Source of the DNA: Pseudopedobacter beijingensis
Lineage (GTDB): Bacteria; Bacteroidota; Bacteroidia; Sphingobacteriales; Sphingobacteriaceae
Direction of reading: 5' to 3'
Length of the DNA stretch: 64,000 nt
NCBI RefSeq assembly: GCF_042678145.1
Contig: NZ_JBHUDG010000003.1
Coordinates: 124,001 to 188,000, forward strand
The notes under the pieces are model-generated. The model searched no databases and was not told the origin of the DNA. It worked only from the letters and a program-made list of their open reading frames with translations. Below, piece by piece: positions 9,693 through 20,227 of the stretch (positions within the stretch are counted from its first letter, which is position 1; each line of letters starts with the position of its first letter). Both the position numbers and the translations under genes were made by a program.

Positions 9693-12600
9693 CTATTTTA
9701 CAATTGTTATAAATCCTTTAATAGCATTCTTTCCTTCGAAATCAAAAATGTAATAATAGGTTCCTGCTGATAAAGGCAGTCCGTTTGCTGTTCCATCCCA
9801 TTCATTGCGATAATTTCTGGTTTTATAAAGCACTTTTCCGGATCTGTCTACAATAGTTAATGTATGTTCCGGATAGGCATCTACATTGGTCACTACCCAA
9901 TTATCATTAACACCGTCTCCGTTTGGTGTAATGAAGTTTTCGGCTTTTACAGCTATGTAATCTTCTTTTACTTCTATAGTAAAGCTTTCTGTAGTCGCAC
10001 ATCCGCTTTCGTTAGTTGCTGTAACGATATACGTGGTGGTTTTCATTGGACGAACTTCCAGTACCGGATTCGATTGTGTTCCTAAAATTCCATCTGCATT
10101 GCTCCAATAATAAACAGATCCTCCGTTTGCAGTCAACGTTACTGTTTCTCCCTTACTAATGCTATTTCCTCTATTACTGGTTATCGAAACTTTAGGCAAC
10201 GGATTTACCTTTAGCAAACCCTCCTCGTATATAAAATCGTAATTTGAAGATTTACCACCGTTGATCAGCAATATGTAAGTTCCAACATCAGAAGTTTGGA
10301 CAGCATTGGTAATTACTTTTGGCTGTGCCGTTAAACTTGTCGGATTATCACTGAATTTAAATCCCTCGTAACTGATATTAAAATTCGGATTATCTGTGCC
10401 ATAGCAACGCTCTGTATGATCTGCTTTAATATAAAGCATAGCTTTGGTAACCGTTAATTTCGCAGGGTTATAGTTAATACTGTAATTATCTCCCAATGTC
10501 AGACTCCCCAAACCTATAACATATTCAGTCACATTTTCTCCATCGGTTCTGAACAGATTTCCCGAAAAAACATCTCCATTTATCAAAGATGGCGTATAGG
10601 TATAAGTTAGCTGCGGATCGGTTTCTCCGTAAACTTTCTGCTGATTGTCGGCAGTGACAGTTATTGGCTTTTTTCCAATTGTTAATATTCCTGACACAAC
10701 TGTAAGCTCATAGTTATCAGATGTTGCAACAACTGTAATTGGGTATTCTCCCGTAGCCGATTGCTGTGTTGCTGTTGTCGATATTGCAGGCACCAAAGGC
10801 AAAGATGTTTCACCGTTTTCCAAACCCTGATAACTCACCGACAAGACCGGATTTACCTCACCATAAATTTTAGCTTTATTATCGGCTCTCACTATCAAAG
10901 CTTTTTTATTTACCGTGAGGACACCTTGTATATTAGCCACTTCATAATTAGCAAGTTTATTATCCGGATCATCTAGCGAAGCTATAATTGGATAGGTATT
11001 TACACCTGCTGTTGCCGGTGCGCCTGTACTGTTACGATTTACCGTGATATTGTCGTTATTCGCCAGTTCTGAGATTGTACCTGTAAAATCTGATGGTGTT
11101 AACGCTTCCCCATAAACCTTACTACGATTAACTGATGTTACTGTCAGTTGCTTTTTATTGATAGTTAGTATTCCCTTATTAAATGTGATAGCGTAATTAG
11201 CAGATGTTCCACTTGCTATAATTTCATAACTGCCTACGATTGATTGCTCATTAGCCAGAGTTGTTATCATTGGCGCTGGTGTCAATACTATCTCATCGTT
11301 TGCCAAACCTTCATAGCTTACCGTGAATACCGGGTTGGCTTCGCCGTAGGTTTTCGTTTGGTCGTCTGCCCTTATCGTTAACGCTTTTTTGTTTACTGCT
11401 AACGTTCCGTTGGTGTTACTTACCTCATAATTCGTCAGCTTGTTGTCAGGGTCGTTCAATGTAGCAACTATAGAATAAGTATCTACTCCTGCCAGTGCTT
11501 GTGCACCGCTGCTATTCCGGCTTACCGTGATATCATCATTATTAACAATACCGATTATTGTTCCTTCAAAGTCGGCACCTTCTAAAGTTTCTCCGTAGGT
11601 TTTGCTCCGGTTAGTATTGGTAATGGTTAAGGTTTTCCTGCCAATCGTTAAAGTTCCTGGTTCGAATGTGATTTCGTAGTTTGCAGACGTTCCGCTGGCA
11701 ACAATATCATAGTTACCTATGGCCGATTGTTCATTAGCCAAAGCAGTTACCGTTAGCATTGGTGTTAATGCCGTTTCTCCGTTTACCAAACCATCGTAAC
11801 TTACTGTCAGCTCCGGATTTGCTTCTCCATAAACCTTTGTCTTATTATCTACTGTCACGGTCAGTGCTTTTTGACCGACTGTTAACGTTCCGGCAGTATT
11901 GCTTACTTCGTAGTTCGACAGCTTATTATCCGGGTCGTTCAGCGTAGCCGTGATGGCGTAGGTATTTACTCCTGCTATGGCGGCTGCCCCTGTACTGTTA
12001 CGGTTCACCGTAATGTTGTCATCATTCGCTATACCTGTTATTGTGCCTGCAAAATCAGCTCCGGTAAGTGTCTCCCCGTAGGTTTTACTTCTGTCGGTAT
12101 TCGTGATGGTCAGATTTCTCTTCCCTACTGTTAAGGTTCCTGGCTCAAACGTGATATTGTAGTTTGGCGAAGTGCCGCTTACATTAATTTCATAGACCCC
12201 TACAATAGATTCTTCTGTAGCTACACTAGTTATTACCGGTAACTGCGATAATGCCGTTTCACCATTTACCAATCCGTCATAGCTTACCGTGAATACCGGG
12301 TTGGCTTCACCGTAGGTTTTCGTTTGGTCGTCTGCCCTTACCGTTAACGCTTTTTTGTTTACTGCTAACGTTCCGTCTGTATTGCTTACCTCATAATTCG
12401 TCAGCTTGTTGTCAGGGTCGTTCAATGTAGCAACTATAGAATAAGTATCTACTCCTGCCAGTGCTTGTGCACCGCTGCTATTCCGGCTTACCGTGATATC
12501 ATCATTATTAACAATACCGATTATTGTTCCTTCAAAGTCGGCTGCGGTAAGTGTCTCTCCGTAGGTTTTGCTCCGGTTGGTATTGGTAATGGTTAAGGCT

Positions 12601-15600
12601 TTCTTACCAATTGTTAAAGTTCCTGGCTCGAATGTGATTTCGTAGTTTGCAGACGTTCCGCTGGCAACAATATCATAATTGCCTATGGCTGATTGTTCAT
12701 TAGCCAAAGCAGTTATCGTTAGCATTGGTGTTAGTGTCGTTTCTCCGTTTACCAAACCATCATAACTTACTGTCAGCTCCGGATTTGCTTCTCCATAAAC
12801 CTTTATTTTGTTATCTACTGTCACGGTCAGTGCTTTTTGACCGACTGTTAATGTTCCTTTGTTGAATGTTATGTTATAATTCTCTGATGTTCCGCTTACG
12901 TTGATATCATAAGTACCTGCGCCTGACTGCACCGTAGCTACAGTGGTAATTACAGGCAATGGTGATAAGGCTGTTTCACCGTTTACCAGCCCATCGTAAA
13001 TCATTGTCAGTTCCGGATTTACTTCTCCATAAATCTTTGTCTTATTTTCTGCCGTTACCGTTAAAGCTTTAGGCGTAATACTGAAATTGGCACCAACATA
13101 ATCCAGGATGTAGTTATTGCTCAAAGCCAGATTTCCCTGATGGATTTGATAAATGTTTACGTTTTCTCCTGCTATTCTTTGCAGATTACCTGAAAAACTG
13201 TCCCCATTTACCAATTCAGGTGTATAGGTATATACTAATTGTGGTTCTGCTGCTCCGTAAATTTTTCCGTTGTCTGTAGCTGTTACCGTTACTGTTTTAG
13301 GGTTTACTGTTAAATTGCCTTCAGTATAGCTAATGTTATAATTCGCTAAACCGGAGCCCTGTGCATTAGAAACTGCTATAGGATAAACGGAAGCTGTTGC
13401 TGTAGCTATTGCACCTACGCTGTTTAAGGTTACGGTATTCACCTCATCCGCATTTACTAATCCTGTGGTATTAAATTCCGTTCCACCAAAAGTCAACGCA
13501 TCACCATAGGTCTTAGTCTGGCCTTTTGCTGTAATAATAAGTTCTTTCTGGTTAACTGTTAATGTTCCGCTGGTATTGGTTAGGATGTAATTGCCCAGCT
13601 TATTATCCGGATCATTCAATGAAGCAATGATAGAATAAGTGTTTACTCCTGCTGTTGCCTGTGCTCCGTCGCTATTTCTGGATACTGTGATATTATCGCC
13701 CAAAACCAATCCGACAACACTTCCTGTAAAGTCTGTTGCTGCCAGTGTTTCGCCATAAGTTTTTGAAAGGTTGGTGTTGGTTACGGTTAGTACTTTAGGG
13801 TTAATGGTTAATTTGGCTCCTTCATAATCAATCGCATAGTTATTAGAATACAATCCGCTTATCGCGATATCATATTCACCTGCACTGACTGCTTGTTGCG
13901 AATTTCCACTGTAAGTTATTGTTCCTGTTAGCACAGAAGATGGTTCGTTATTCACCAATCCCTGATACACAACGCCATTGCCTCCTGTGTAAGCAAGACC
14001 GTCATAAGTTTTTGTAAAATTATTCGCTGTAACGGTAAGCGGTGCCTTGGTTATTTTTAAAGTTCCCGAAGTATATACCAGTTCATAGTTTGCAGCACTT
14101 AGTCCTTTTGGCGTAATGGTATAATTGTTTCCTGCCGAAACAGCTCCCTGCGAACTTCCGTCATAGGCTAAAGCACCACTTAATACACTTGACGTTTCGT
14201 TATTGACAAAACCAATGTAATCTACACCTTTGCCACCGGTATACGCCACACCATCATATACCTTTTCATCATTTTTAGCTGTAACCTGCAGGCTTGCTTT
14301 CCGGATGTCCAGGCTTCCGTCATAATAGGAAATCTGGTAATTGCCCGAATTTAATCCCCTTGGCCTGATGAGATATGCACCTACATTTTTGGCATTCTGA
14401 GAGCTGCCTGTATAGGTTAGCGTTCCCTGCAAATCGGCAGCTGTTTCTGCGTTCACAAATCCGGAATAGCGTACCCCATTACCTCCTGTATAAGTTAGCC
14501 CGTCATAAGTTTTTTCGAAATCATTTGCCGTTATTTCCAACGCTACTTTATTGATAGTGAGATTGCCGGGGGTCAAAGTAATATCGTAGTTGGAAGAGCT
14601 TAATCCTCTTGGATTGATGATATAGGTTCCCGCGTTTTTTGCCGACACGTAAGAACCCGTAAAAGAAAGGTTTCCTGCCAGTGTGCTTTCTGTATCATTA
14701 TTTTTAAAACCTTCATAAGTAACGGTTGGGTTTGTGCTATATACCTGTCCGTCATAGTCTTTTTCTACTGAATTTGCCGTTATGTTTAGCAATGCTTTGG
14801 AGATAGAAAAGGTTCCGTTATGATAGGTAATATCGTAATTACCTGAACTCAGTCCTTTGGGTTCTATGGTATAAGTACCTACGTTTACGGCTGTGGTTGC
14901 AGATCCGTCGAAAGTTAAGGTTCCTGTTAAATCTGCTCCGGTATCATTATTTTGCAGACCCGTATAGCTTACTGAAAACACAGGGTTATCGTCTCCGTAT
15001 ATTTTAGCAGCGTCTTCCGCTTTTATGGATAAAGCTGCTTTGTCAACGGTAAGTTCCCCATTTGTATTGCTTACCTCATAGTTTGCGAGTTTATTACCCG
15101 GATCGACAACAGTAGCTATAATCTGATAGGTTGCTGCATTTGCTGTTGCCTCAGACCCATTGCTGTTACGGTTTACCGTGATGTTATCGTTATTGGCAAT
15201 GCCCGTTATGGTGCCGGTAAAGTCGGCACTTGTAAGGGTTTCACCGTAGGTCTTGCTCCTGTTGGTATTGGTGATAGTCAGAGTTCTTTTGCCTATTGTT
15301 AAGGTTCCTGTTTCAAATGTTAGGTCGTAGTTTGCTGATGTACCATTTGCTGCTATATCGTAATCACCTATCACTGATTGTGCATTGGCTATCGTTGTAA
15401 GGGTTGGAGCGGGAGTAAGCGCTGTTTCTCCGTTTACCAAACCATTATAAGTTACCGTGAATGCCGGGTTGGCTTCCCCGTAGGTTTTTGTCTTGTCTTC
15501 TGCCGTTACTGTTAGTGCTTTTTTGTTTACCGTTAGCGTCCCGGCAGTATTGCTTACTTCGTAGTTAGACAGTTTATTGTCCGGGTCGTTCAGCGTAGCA

Positions 15601-18600
15601 ATTATAGCATAAGTATTTACAATTGCAGTTGATCCGGAACCTGTACTGTTCCTGCTTACTGTGATGTTATCGTTATTGACAATGCCTGATATTGTTCCTT
15701 CAAAATCTACTCCTGTAAGCGTTTCCCCATAAATTTTGCTTCGGTCTGTATTGGTGATGGTCAGATCTTTCTTACCTATTGTTAAGGTTCCGGTCTCAAA
15801 CGTGACATCGTAGTTTGCCGATGTTCCACTTGCTGTTATATCGTAATTGCCGGTTATTGACTGTTCATCTGCTATGGTTGTAAGGGTTGGAGCTGGCGTA
15901 AGTGCTGTTTCGCCGTTTACCAAACCATCATAGCTTACGGTGAATGCAGGATTAGCGTCTCCGTATACTTTGGTCTTATCATCCACTGTTACCGTTAATG
16001 CTTTTTTATCTACCGTTAGCGTTCCGTCTGTATGGCTTACTTCGTAGTTTGCCAACTTACTGTCAGGGTCGTTCAGCGTAGCGGTTATAGTATAAGTATC
16101 TACAATTGCAGTTGATCCGGAACCTGTACTGTTACGGCTTACCGTAATGTTGTCATTATTGGCAATACCGGTTATAGTGCCGGTAAAGTCGGTGCTTGCC
16201 AGGGTTTCTCCATAAGTTTTACTGCGATTTGTATTGGTAATGCTTAAGTTCTTTTTGGCAATCTTTGCAGGAAGAGTCCTTGTTGCTGGGTCGTATTGTG
16301 CATTACCTGCTGCTGTTACCGAAATATTTGCCTCTCCTGCTGCTTTAATTTTTAGTCCATCAACGCCTGCTTCAATAATTCCTGAGTTTGAAGAGATATA
16401 GGTAATAGCGCCTGTTCCTGTGGCTACCGCATTGGCATCTCCGTAAGTTACGGATAACGTATCGTTAACTACATTTGCCAGTGTGATAAGCTGTTGCTTC
16501 ATTTGGCGCTCATAGGCACCTATATCTATTGTACCATCAAAAACTCTGGTATTTCCCGCTAAGTCTTTATTTACAGAAGATAAGTCTGGTGTTTGACCTG
16601 CCTGATAAAATGTGTTACTTCCTTTATTAATTGCTGCACTTCCGGCTTTCAGGGTATAATCTCCACCTGTATTTAAACCAGCGACCAACGGATATACAAA
16701 AATATCTTCTATAGCTTTATCCGTTGCATCTATATTACCTACATTCTCTTCAGAAGCATAGCCCGAATAGTTTGCGTAAGAATCGACTAAGCTATAATGA
16801 AAGTCTATAGTTGCCTGATCAGTATGATTTCCTATTGTAACAGGATTATTCCCCTGCTTGTTACCCTTGATTATACTATTTCGTATTTTAAGAGAAGTAC
16901 CTGCTTCTGTTAAATAAATGGCTCCGCCTGCCGATGCGTTATTAGCTCCTATGGTTACATTAGTTAAGAAAAAGGAGGTGGATGATTTATTACAGATTCC
17001 CCCTCCTATAAGAGCATTGTTTCCTGTAATTATAACATTAGTTAAAACAGGACTAACATTACCTTCTATATATAATGCCCCTCCTTCTCCTGTTGTATTA
17101 TTTCCGGTAAGATGAACACCTTGTATATTTAACAAAGAGGAAAAGGTAAATATCCCTCCTCCTGATGCTTTTGTTATGTTATTTCCGTTAACACTAATAT
17201 TACCCGATACCGAAGCATTACCTCCGCTAATTGTGAACCCGTTTAAAACAGCATTCCCTATATCACCAGAAGCTATTAAGACGTGGTTTACGTTGTTTTC
17301 GTCTACTGTATTATTTTGATCTATATCGCCACTCAATATGGTTTTATTAGCTATTTGATTTAAATTTCTATCAGAAAGATTAGTTTCTGTACCTGCAAAA
17401 CTTCCGTATAATTGCACATCTTTTACCATTACAAAGGCATTGTTTTTATTTCCATCTGTAGTAAAAACGCCATCGGCAGCATTATACATTGGATAATAAG
17501 TACCTCCGGCTACCCATATTTGCAACGGACTGGCTGACGACCATTTGCCTGCATCTTTATTTTGTCTTGCCCACTTTAAAGCATCGGCAAGTTCAGGCAG
17601 GGCGTTATCCCATGACGAACCGTCATTGATTCCCGCACCGTCTTTTTTAACATATAAGATGTTATTAACACCAGGTTTTGGATCGCCATAAAAACTGCTT
17701 TCATAAGCGCCTAAATCTATAGCGCCTCTTTGCTTGCGCAGGTTGCCCGATAAGTCCGTTGTTATTGCTGATAAATCGGGTTCTTGTCCTTGCTGATAAA
17801 AGGTATCACTACCTGCATTTACAGCTACACTACCTTGTTTAAGGGTATAATCTCCGGTCGTTGGAGATACGAATATATCTGTGGCTGTTATACCTGAAGC
17901 ATCAATATTACCATTATCTGTGCCTGTTAACCCCTGTATTAAACTATATTTATAAACAGGGTTACTGCTTCCCTGGCTAAATATCAGCGTTCCGCTATTC
18001 CCAAATATTATACTGTTACGGATCTCTGGGCTGGAACTATTGTTATACATATCACTCCCTTGTAATGCAGTATTATTAATAATAGTTGTATTTGTTAGAA
18101 TGGCGTTACCGGCAGAATTAGCTATCCCTCCTCCTGAATTTTGAGCCGTATTTCCAGTGATAATAACATTGGTAAGTTTAGCGCTTCCTCTTTCAGTTCC
18201 CAATCCACCTCCGCTATTGCTACTGGTATTATTGACTATCTTTACATTTGCTAACCTTGCCCCAGCACCTTCACTAAAGATACCACCGCCAGCGTTATTG
18301 GCATGGTTCTCTCTAATATCTGCCTGACTAATAAAAATCTGGCTATCGTTAGTAGCTACCCCGCCTCCATTTCCGCTGGTTCTATTTTTAGCAACGGTTA
18401 TATCTTTGAACACGGCATCAGGTGATACATCTGCACAATACAACCCTCCACCTCTTTCTTCTGCATAGTTATTGGTGATCATTACATTTCGTACCAGTGG
18501 CGTAAATTCCTGAAAGTACAATCCTCCACCCTTTCTGTGAGATACGGGTGTTCCGTTAACCATAATTTCCTTATTCTCTTTTGCATCTCCACCGGTTATT

Positions 18601-20138
18601 GTGAAACCGTCTATCACAGCTCTGTCTCCGTATCCTCCGCCACTTATAATGATGTGCCTTGCATTATTTCCATTAATAGTTCCATCATTGCCATCGTCAA
18701 GATCAATATCACCGCTTAAAATCGTTTTATTGGATATATTTGCTAAATCCCTCGATTCAGTATCAGTTTCTGTTCCAGCAAACCCACCATACAGATGAAT
18801 ATCTTTCAGGACTACAAAGGCATTATCTTGGTTGCCATTTGTCGTAAAAGCTCCATCAGTTGCGTTGTATATCGGGTAATATGTTCCGGAAGCTACCCAT
18901 ATCTGTAAAGGATTTTCTGACGACCATTTGTCTGTATCTTTGTTCTGTCTTGCCCACTTCAAAGCATCTGCCAGTTCGGGAATAGCATTTGCCCAGCTGT
19001 TTCCCGAACCATTTCCGCCGGTAACGCTTTTATTTACAAAAAGAACCTTCTGGGTACTGGGTGCTATTACGGTTAATGTTGCTTCATCAGAATAAATAAT
19101 ATCACAATCATTTGTTAGTTTACACCTAAGTTTTATATTGCTTTGAGTGGCTTGTAAAGATGAAATAGTGACTGTGGCAGTATTAGCTCCTACAACGGCA
19201 GATGCGTTGTTAAGCACATTCCATATTCCACTGTTATAATACTCCCATTGATAATTAGTCACATTACTTGTCGTTACAGAAAATGTAACATTATCCCCAA
19301 CTGATTTTATCTGGTTTTGCGGTTGAGCACTGATAGCCGGTAACTTATTCACTGTTCCACTTACCGCTAATGTTTGCGTGGTTGCTCCTGTACTTGCTAT
19401 TGAAATATTGCCAGATACGGGACTGGACGTGGTATTGGTTCCGTCCAGCCTTACGTATATTGTTTTGGCTGTAACCGTACCGCCCGCTGGGCTCAGACTC
19501 ATGCTTCCGGAAAAGCCGGAAACTGAATTATCAGAAATCTGATAGCCTGCGGGCGCTGTGATGGTAATATTGTTTGTTAAATCTGTCCCTGATACAGTAA
19601 AAGTAGATAATGTAGACCATGTTCCTTCGCAAGTTGTAAAGGATGAGCTTGACAATGCTGTAGTTGTTATGGTTGGACCGACTGTAACATCTTTAAAAGT
19701 GATCGACTGTAAATCTCCTGACCCATTCTGACTCGGACCAGTTTCCTTAAAGATAAGTTTATCTGCTACTACATTACTTACAGGTACCGTTGTACCATTC
19801 CCCGGCCATGGGATAGTTTGTTTCAAGGTTGCCCCATCATATAATTGAACTGAAGCTCCCTGCACATTTGTCCCCCAGGAAAAATAAAGAGAGGTTATTT
19901 TAATGCGTTGGCTGATAGTTACTGTAGCCTCACTTGTAGTTCCATATGCTTTCGTTGGAAAGGAAAACGCCCCACCTTTCCAATCTGTAACTTCCGCATT
20001 GCCACTCAATGTAAATGTTACTCCATTTGCAGTTATTGGATTTGCCGTTAACTGAACTGTCGTTTGTGCTTTTGTATGAAACACATCAAAACACAACAAC
20101 AAAAATCCCAAAATCAAAACTCGTAAAAATCTATCCAT
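9693..20138 (-). CDS. Giant MBG-domain adhesin with type B T9SS sorting domain
   Basis: A 3481-residue secreted protein with a signal peptide at residues 1-24 (ending HTKAQ). Residues about 30-360 are Ig-like or lectin-like. Residues about 365-810 and 820-1215 are two homologous right-handed beta-helix domains, both opening with PELADALKWARQNKD and then PLQIWVA-GTYYP. Residues about 1293-3312 hold 25 MBG modules of about 80 residues (signatures SKTYGETL, KVYGEANPELTVSYDGLVNGE, KTYDGLAYTGG). A PKD/Ig-like domain follows (about 3313-3395). The end is a gliding-motility-type sorting domain (NFITPNGDGVNDNW, VLYKTRNYRNEWDGTANG, AGTYYYIFD). It is expected to be exported by T9SS and kept on the surface with the PorP/SprF product encoded downstream. 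A role in adhesion or gliding is inference; no catalytic domain is visible. Confidence 0.93.
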   Translation of the reverse strand: MDRFLRVLILGFLLLCFDVFHTKAQTTVQLTANPITANGVTFTLSGNAEVTDWKGGAFSFPTKAYGTTSEATVTISQRIKITSLYFSWGTNVQGASVQLYDGATLKQTIPWPGNGTTVPVSNVVADKLIFKETGPSQNGSGDLQSITFKDVTVGPTITTTALSSSSFTTCEGTWSTLSTFTVSGTDLTNNITITAPAGYQISDNSVSGFSGSMSLSPAGGTVTAKTIYVRLDGTNTTSSPVSGNISIASTGATTQTLAVSGTVNKLPAISAQPQNQIKSVGDNVTFSVTTSNVTNYQWEYYNSGIWNVLNNASAVVGANTATVTISSLQATQSNIKLRCKLTNDCDIIYSDEATLTVIAPSTQKVLFVNKSVTGGNGSGNSWANAIPELADALKWARQNKDTDKWSSENPLQIWVASGTYYPIYNATDGAFTTNGNQDNAFVVLKDIHLYGGFAGTETDTESRDLANISNKTILSGDIDLDDGNDGTINGNNARHIIISGGGYGDRAVIDGFTITGGDAKENKEIMVNGTPVSHRKGGGLYFQEFTPLVRNVMITNNYAEERGGGLYCADVSPDAVFKDITVAKNRTSGNGGGVATNDSQIFISQADIRENHANNAGGGIFSEGAGARLANVKIVNNTSSNSGGGLGTERGSAKLTNVIITGNTAQNSGGGIANSAGNAILTNTTIINNTALQGSDMYNNSSSPEIRNSIIFGNSGTLIFSQGSSNPVYKYSLIQGLTGTDNGNIDASGITATDIFVSPTTGDYTLKQGSVAVNAGSDTFYQQGQEPDLSAITTDLSGNLRKQRGAIDLGAYESSFYGDPKPGVNNILYVKKDGAGINDGSSWDNALPELADALKWARQNKDAGKWSSASPLQIWVAGGTYYPMYNAADGVFTTDGNKNNAFVMVKDVQLYGSFAGTETNLSDRNLNQIANKTILSGDIDQNNTVDENNVNHVLIASGDIGNAVLNGFTISGGNASVSGNISVNGNNITKASGGGIFTFSSLLNIQGVHLTGNNTTGEGGALYIEGNVSPVLTNVIITGNNALIGGGICNKSSTSFFLTNVTIGANNASAGGAIYLTEAGTSLKIRNSIIKGNKQGNNPVTIGNHTDQATIDFHYSLVDSYANYSGYASEENVGNIDATDKAIEDIFVYPLVAGLNTGGDYTLKAGSAAINKGSNTFYQAGQTPDLSSVNKDLAGNTRVFDGTIDIGAYERQMKQQLITLANVVNDTLSVTYGDANAVATGTGAITYISSNSGIIEAGVDGLKIKAAGEANISVTAAGNAQYDPATRTLPAKIAKKNLSITNTNRSKTYGETLASTDFTGTITGIANNDNITVSRNSTGSGSTAIVDTYTITATLNDPDSKLANYEVSHTDGTLTVDKKALTVTVDDKTKVYGDANPAFTVSYDGLVNGETALTPAPTLTTIADEQSITGNYDITASGTSANYDVTFETGTLTIGKKDLTITNTDRSKIYGETLTGVDFEGTISGIVNNDNITVSRNSTGSGSTAIVNTYAIIATLNDPDNKLSNYEVSNTAGTLTVNKKALTVTAEDKTKTYGEANPAFTVTYNGLVNGETALTPAPTLTTIANAQSVIGDYDIAANGTSANYDLTFETGTLTIGKRTLTITNTNRSKTYGETLTSADFTGTITGIANNDNITVNRNSNGSEATANAATYQIIATVVDPGNKLANYEVSNTNGELTVDKAALSIKAEDAAKIYGDDNPVFSVSYTGLQNNDTGADLTGTLTFDGSATTAVNVGTYTIEPKGLSSGNYDITYHNGTFSISKALLNITANSVEKDYDGQVYSTNPTVTYEGFKNNDTESTLAGNLSFTGSYVSAKNAGTYIINPRGLSSSNYDITLTPGNLTINKVALEITANDFEKTYDGLTYTGGNGVRYSGFVNAETAADLQGTLTYTGSSQNAKNVGAYLIRPRGLNSGNYQISYYDGSLDIRKASLQVTAKNDEKVYDGVAYTGGKGVDYIGFVNNETSSVLSGALAYDGSSQGAVSAGNNYTITPKGLSAANYELVYTSGTLKITKAPLTVTANNFTKTYDGLAYTGGNGVVYQGLVNNEPSSVLTGTITYSGNSQQAVSAGEYDIAISGLYSNNYAIDYEGAKLTINPKVLTVTNTNLSKTYGETLAATDFTGSVVGLVLGDNITVSRNSDGAQATAGVNTYSIIASLNDPDNKLGNYILTNTSGTLTVNQKELIITAKGQTKTYGDALTFGGTEFNTTGLVNADEVNTVTLNSVGAIATATASVYPIAVSNAQGSGLANYNISYTEGNLTVNPKTVTVTATDNGKIYGAAEPQLVYTYTPELVNGDSFSGNLQRIAGENVNIYQIHQGNLALSNNYILDYVGANFSITPKALTVTAENKTKIYGEVNPELTMIYDGLVNGETALSPLPVITTVATVQSGAGTYDINVSGTSENYNITFNKGTLTVGQKALTVTVDNKIKVYGEANPELTVSYDGLVNGETTLTPMLTITALANEQSAIGNYDIVASGTSANYEITFEPGTLTIGKKALTITNTNRSKTYGETLTAADFEGTIIGIVNNDDITVSRNSSGAQALAGVDTYSIVATLNDPDNKLTNYEVSNTDGTLAVNKKALTVRADDQTKTYGEANPVFTVSYDGLVNGETALSQLPVITSVATEESIVGVYEINVSGTSPNYNITFEPGTLTVGKRNLTITNTDRSKTYGETLTGADFAGTITGIANDDNITVNRNSTGAAAIAGVNTYAITATLNDPDNKLSNYEVSNTAGTLTVGQKALTVTVDNKTKVYGEANPELTVSYDGLVNGETALTPMLTVTALANEQSAIGNYDIVASGTSANYEITFEPGTLTIGRKTLTITNTNRSKTYGETLEGADFEGTIIGIVNNDDITVSRNSSGAQALAGVDTYSIVATLNDPDNKLTNYEVSNTNGTLAVNKKALTIRADDQTKTYGEANPVFTVSYEGLANDEIVLTPAPMITTLANEQSIVGSYEIIASGTSANYAITFNKGILTINKKQLTVTSVNRSKVYGEALTPSDFTGTISELANNDNITVNRNSTGAPATAGVNTYPIIASLDDPDNKLANYEVANIQGVLTVNKKALIVRADNKAKIYGEVNPVLSVSYQGLENGETSLPLVPAISTTATQQSATGEYPITVVATSDNYELTVVSGILTIGKKPITVTADNQQKVYGETDPQLTYTYTPSLINGDVFSGNLFRTDGENVTEYVIGLGSLTLGDNYSINYNPAKLTVTKAMLYIKADHTERCYGTDNPNFNISYEGFKFSDNPTSLTAQPKVITNAVQTSDVGTYILLINGGKSSNYDFIYEEGLLKVNPLPKVSITSNRGNSISKGETVTLTANGGSVYYWSNADGILGTQSNPVLEVRPMKTTTYIVTATNESGCATTESFTIEVKEDYIAVKAENFITPNGDGVNDNWVVTNVDAYPEHTLTIVDRSGKVLYKTRNYRNEWDGTANGLPLSAGTYYYIFDFEGKNAIKGFITIVK
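11312..12856 (-). repeat. Near-identical direct repeat inside the adhesin gene (966-base offset)
   Basis: Bases 11312-11890 align without gaps to 12278-12856 at an offset of exactly 966 bases (322 codons, four MBG modules), with only scattered substitutions. One stretch (11461-11520 against 12427-12486) is identical over 60 bases. Similarity collapses just past 11890/12856. This indicates recent duplication or gene conversion of MBG module pairs. Confidence 0.9.
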
Positions 20139-20153
20139 ACATCATACGTTTAG

Positions 20154-20193
20154 TATGCTTTAAGATCTGGAGAGCATCTAACCTTAAAGCATA
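20154..20193 (-). promoter_or_regulatory. Perfect 11-pair stem-loop in the adhesin mRNA leader
   Basis: TATGCTTTAAG at 20154-20164 is the exact reverse complement of CTTAAAGCATA at 20183-20193, with an 18-base loop. It lies between the predicted promoter element (20220-20227) and the ATG at 20138, ending 16 bases before the start codon. It could stabilise the long transcript or control translation; neither can be shown from sequence. Confidence 0.5.
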
Positions 20194-20219
20194 GTATTCT
20201 AAAATTTAGTTTAGTGAAG

Positions 20220-20227
20220 CAAAGCTA
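20220..20227 (-). promoter_or_regulatory. Putative -7 promoter element for the MBG adhesin gene
   Basis: On the minus strand the octamer reads TAGCTTTG, matching the Bacteroidota -7 consensus TAnnTTTG. A T-rich GTTTTC lies about 17 bases upstream as a weak -33 candidate. It predicts a leader of about 75 bases containing the stem-loop at 20154-20193. Confidence 0.4.
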
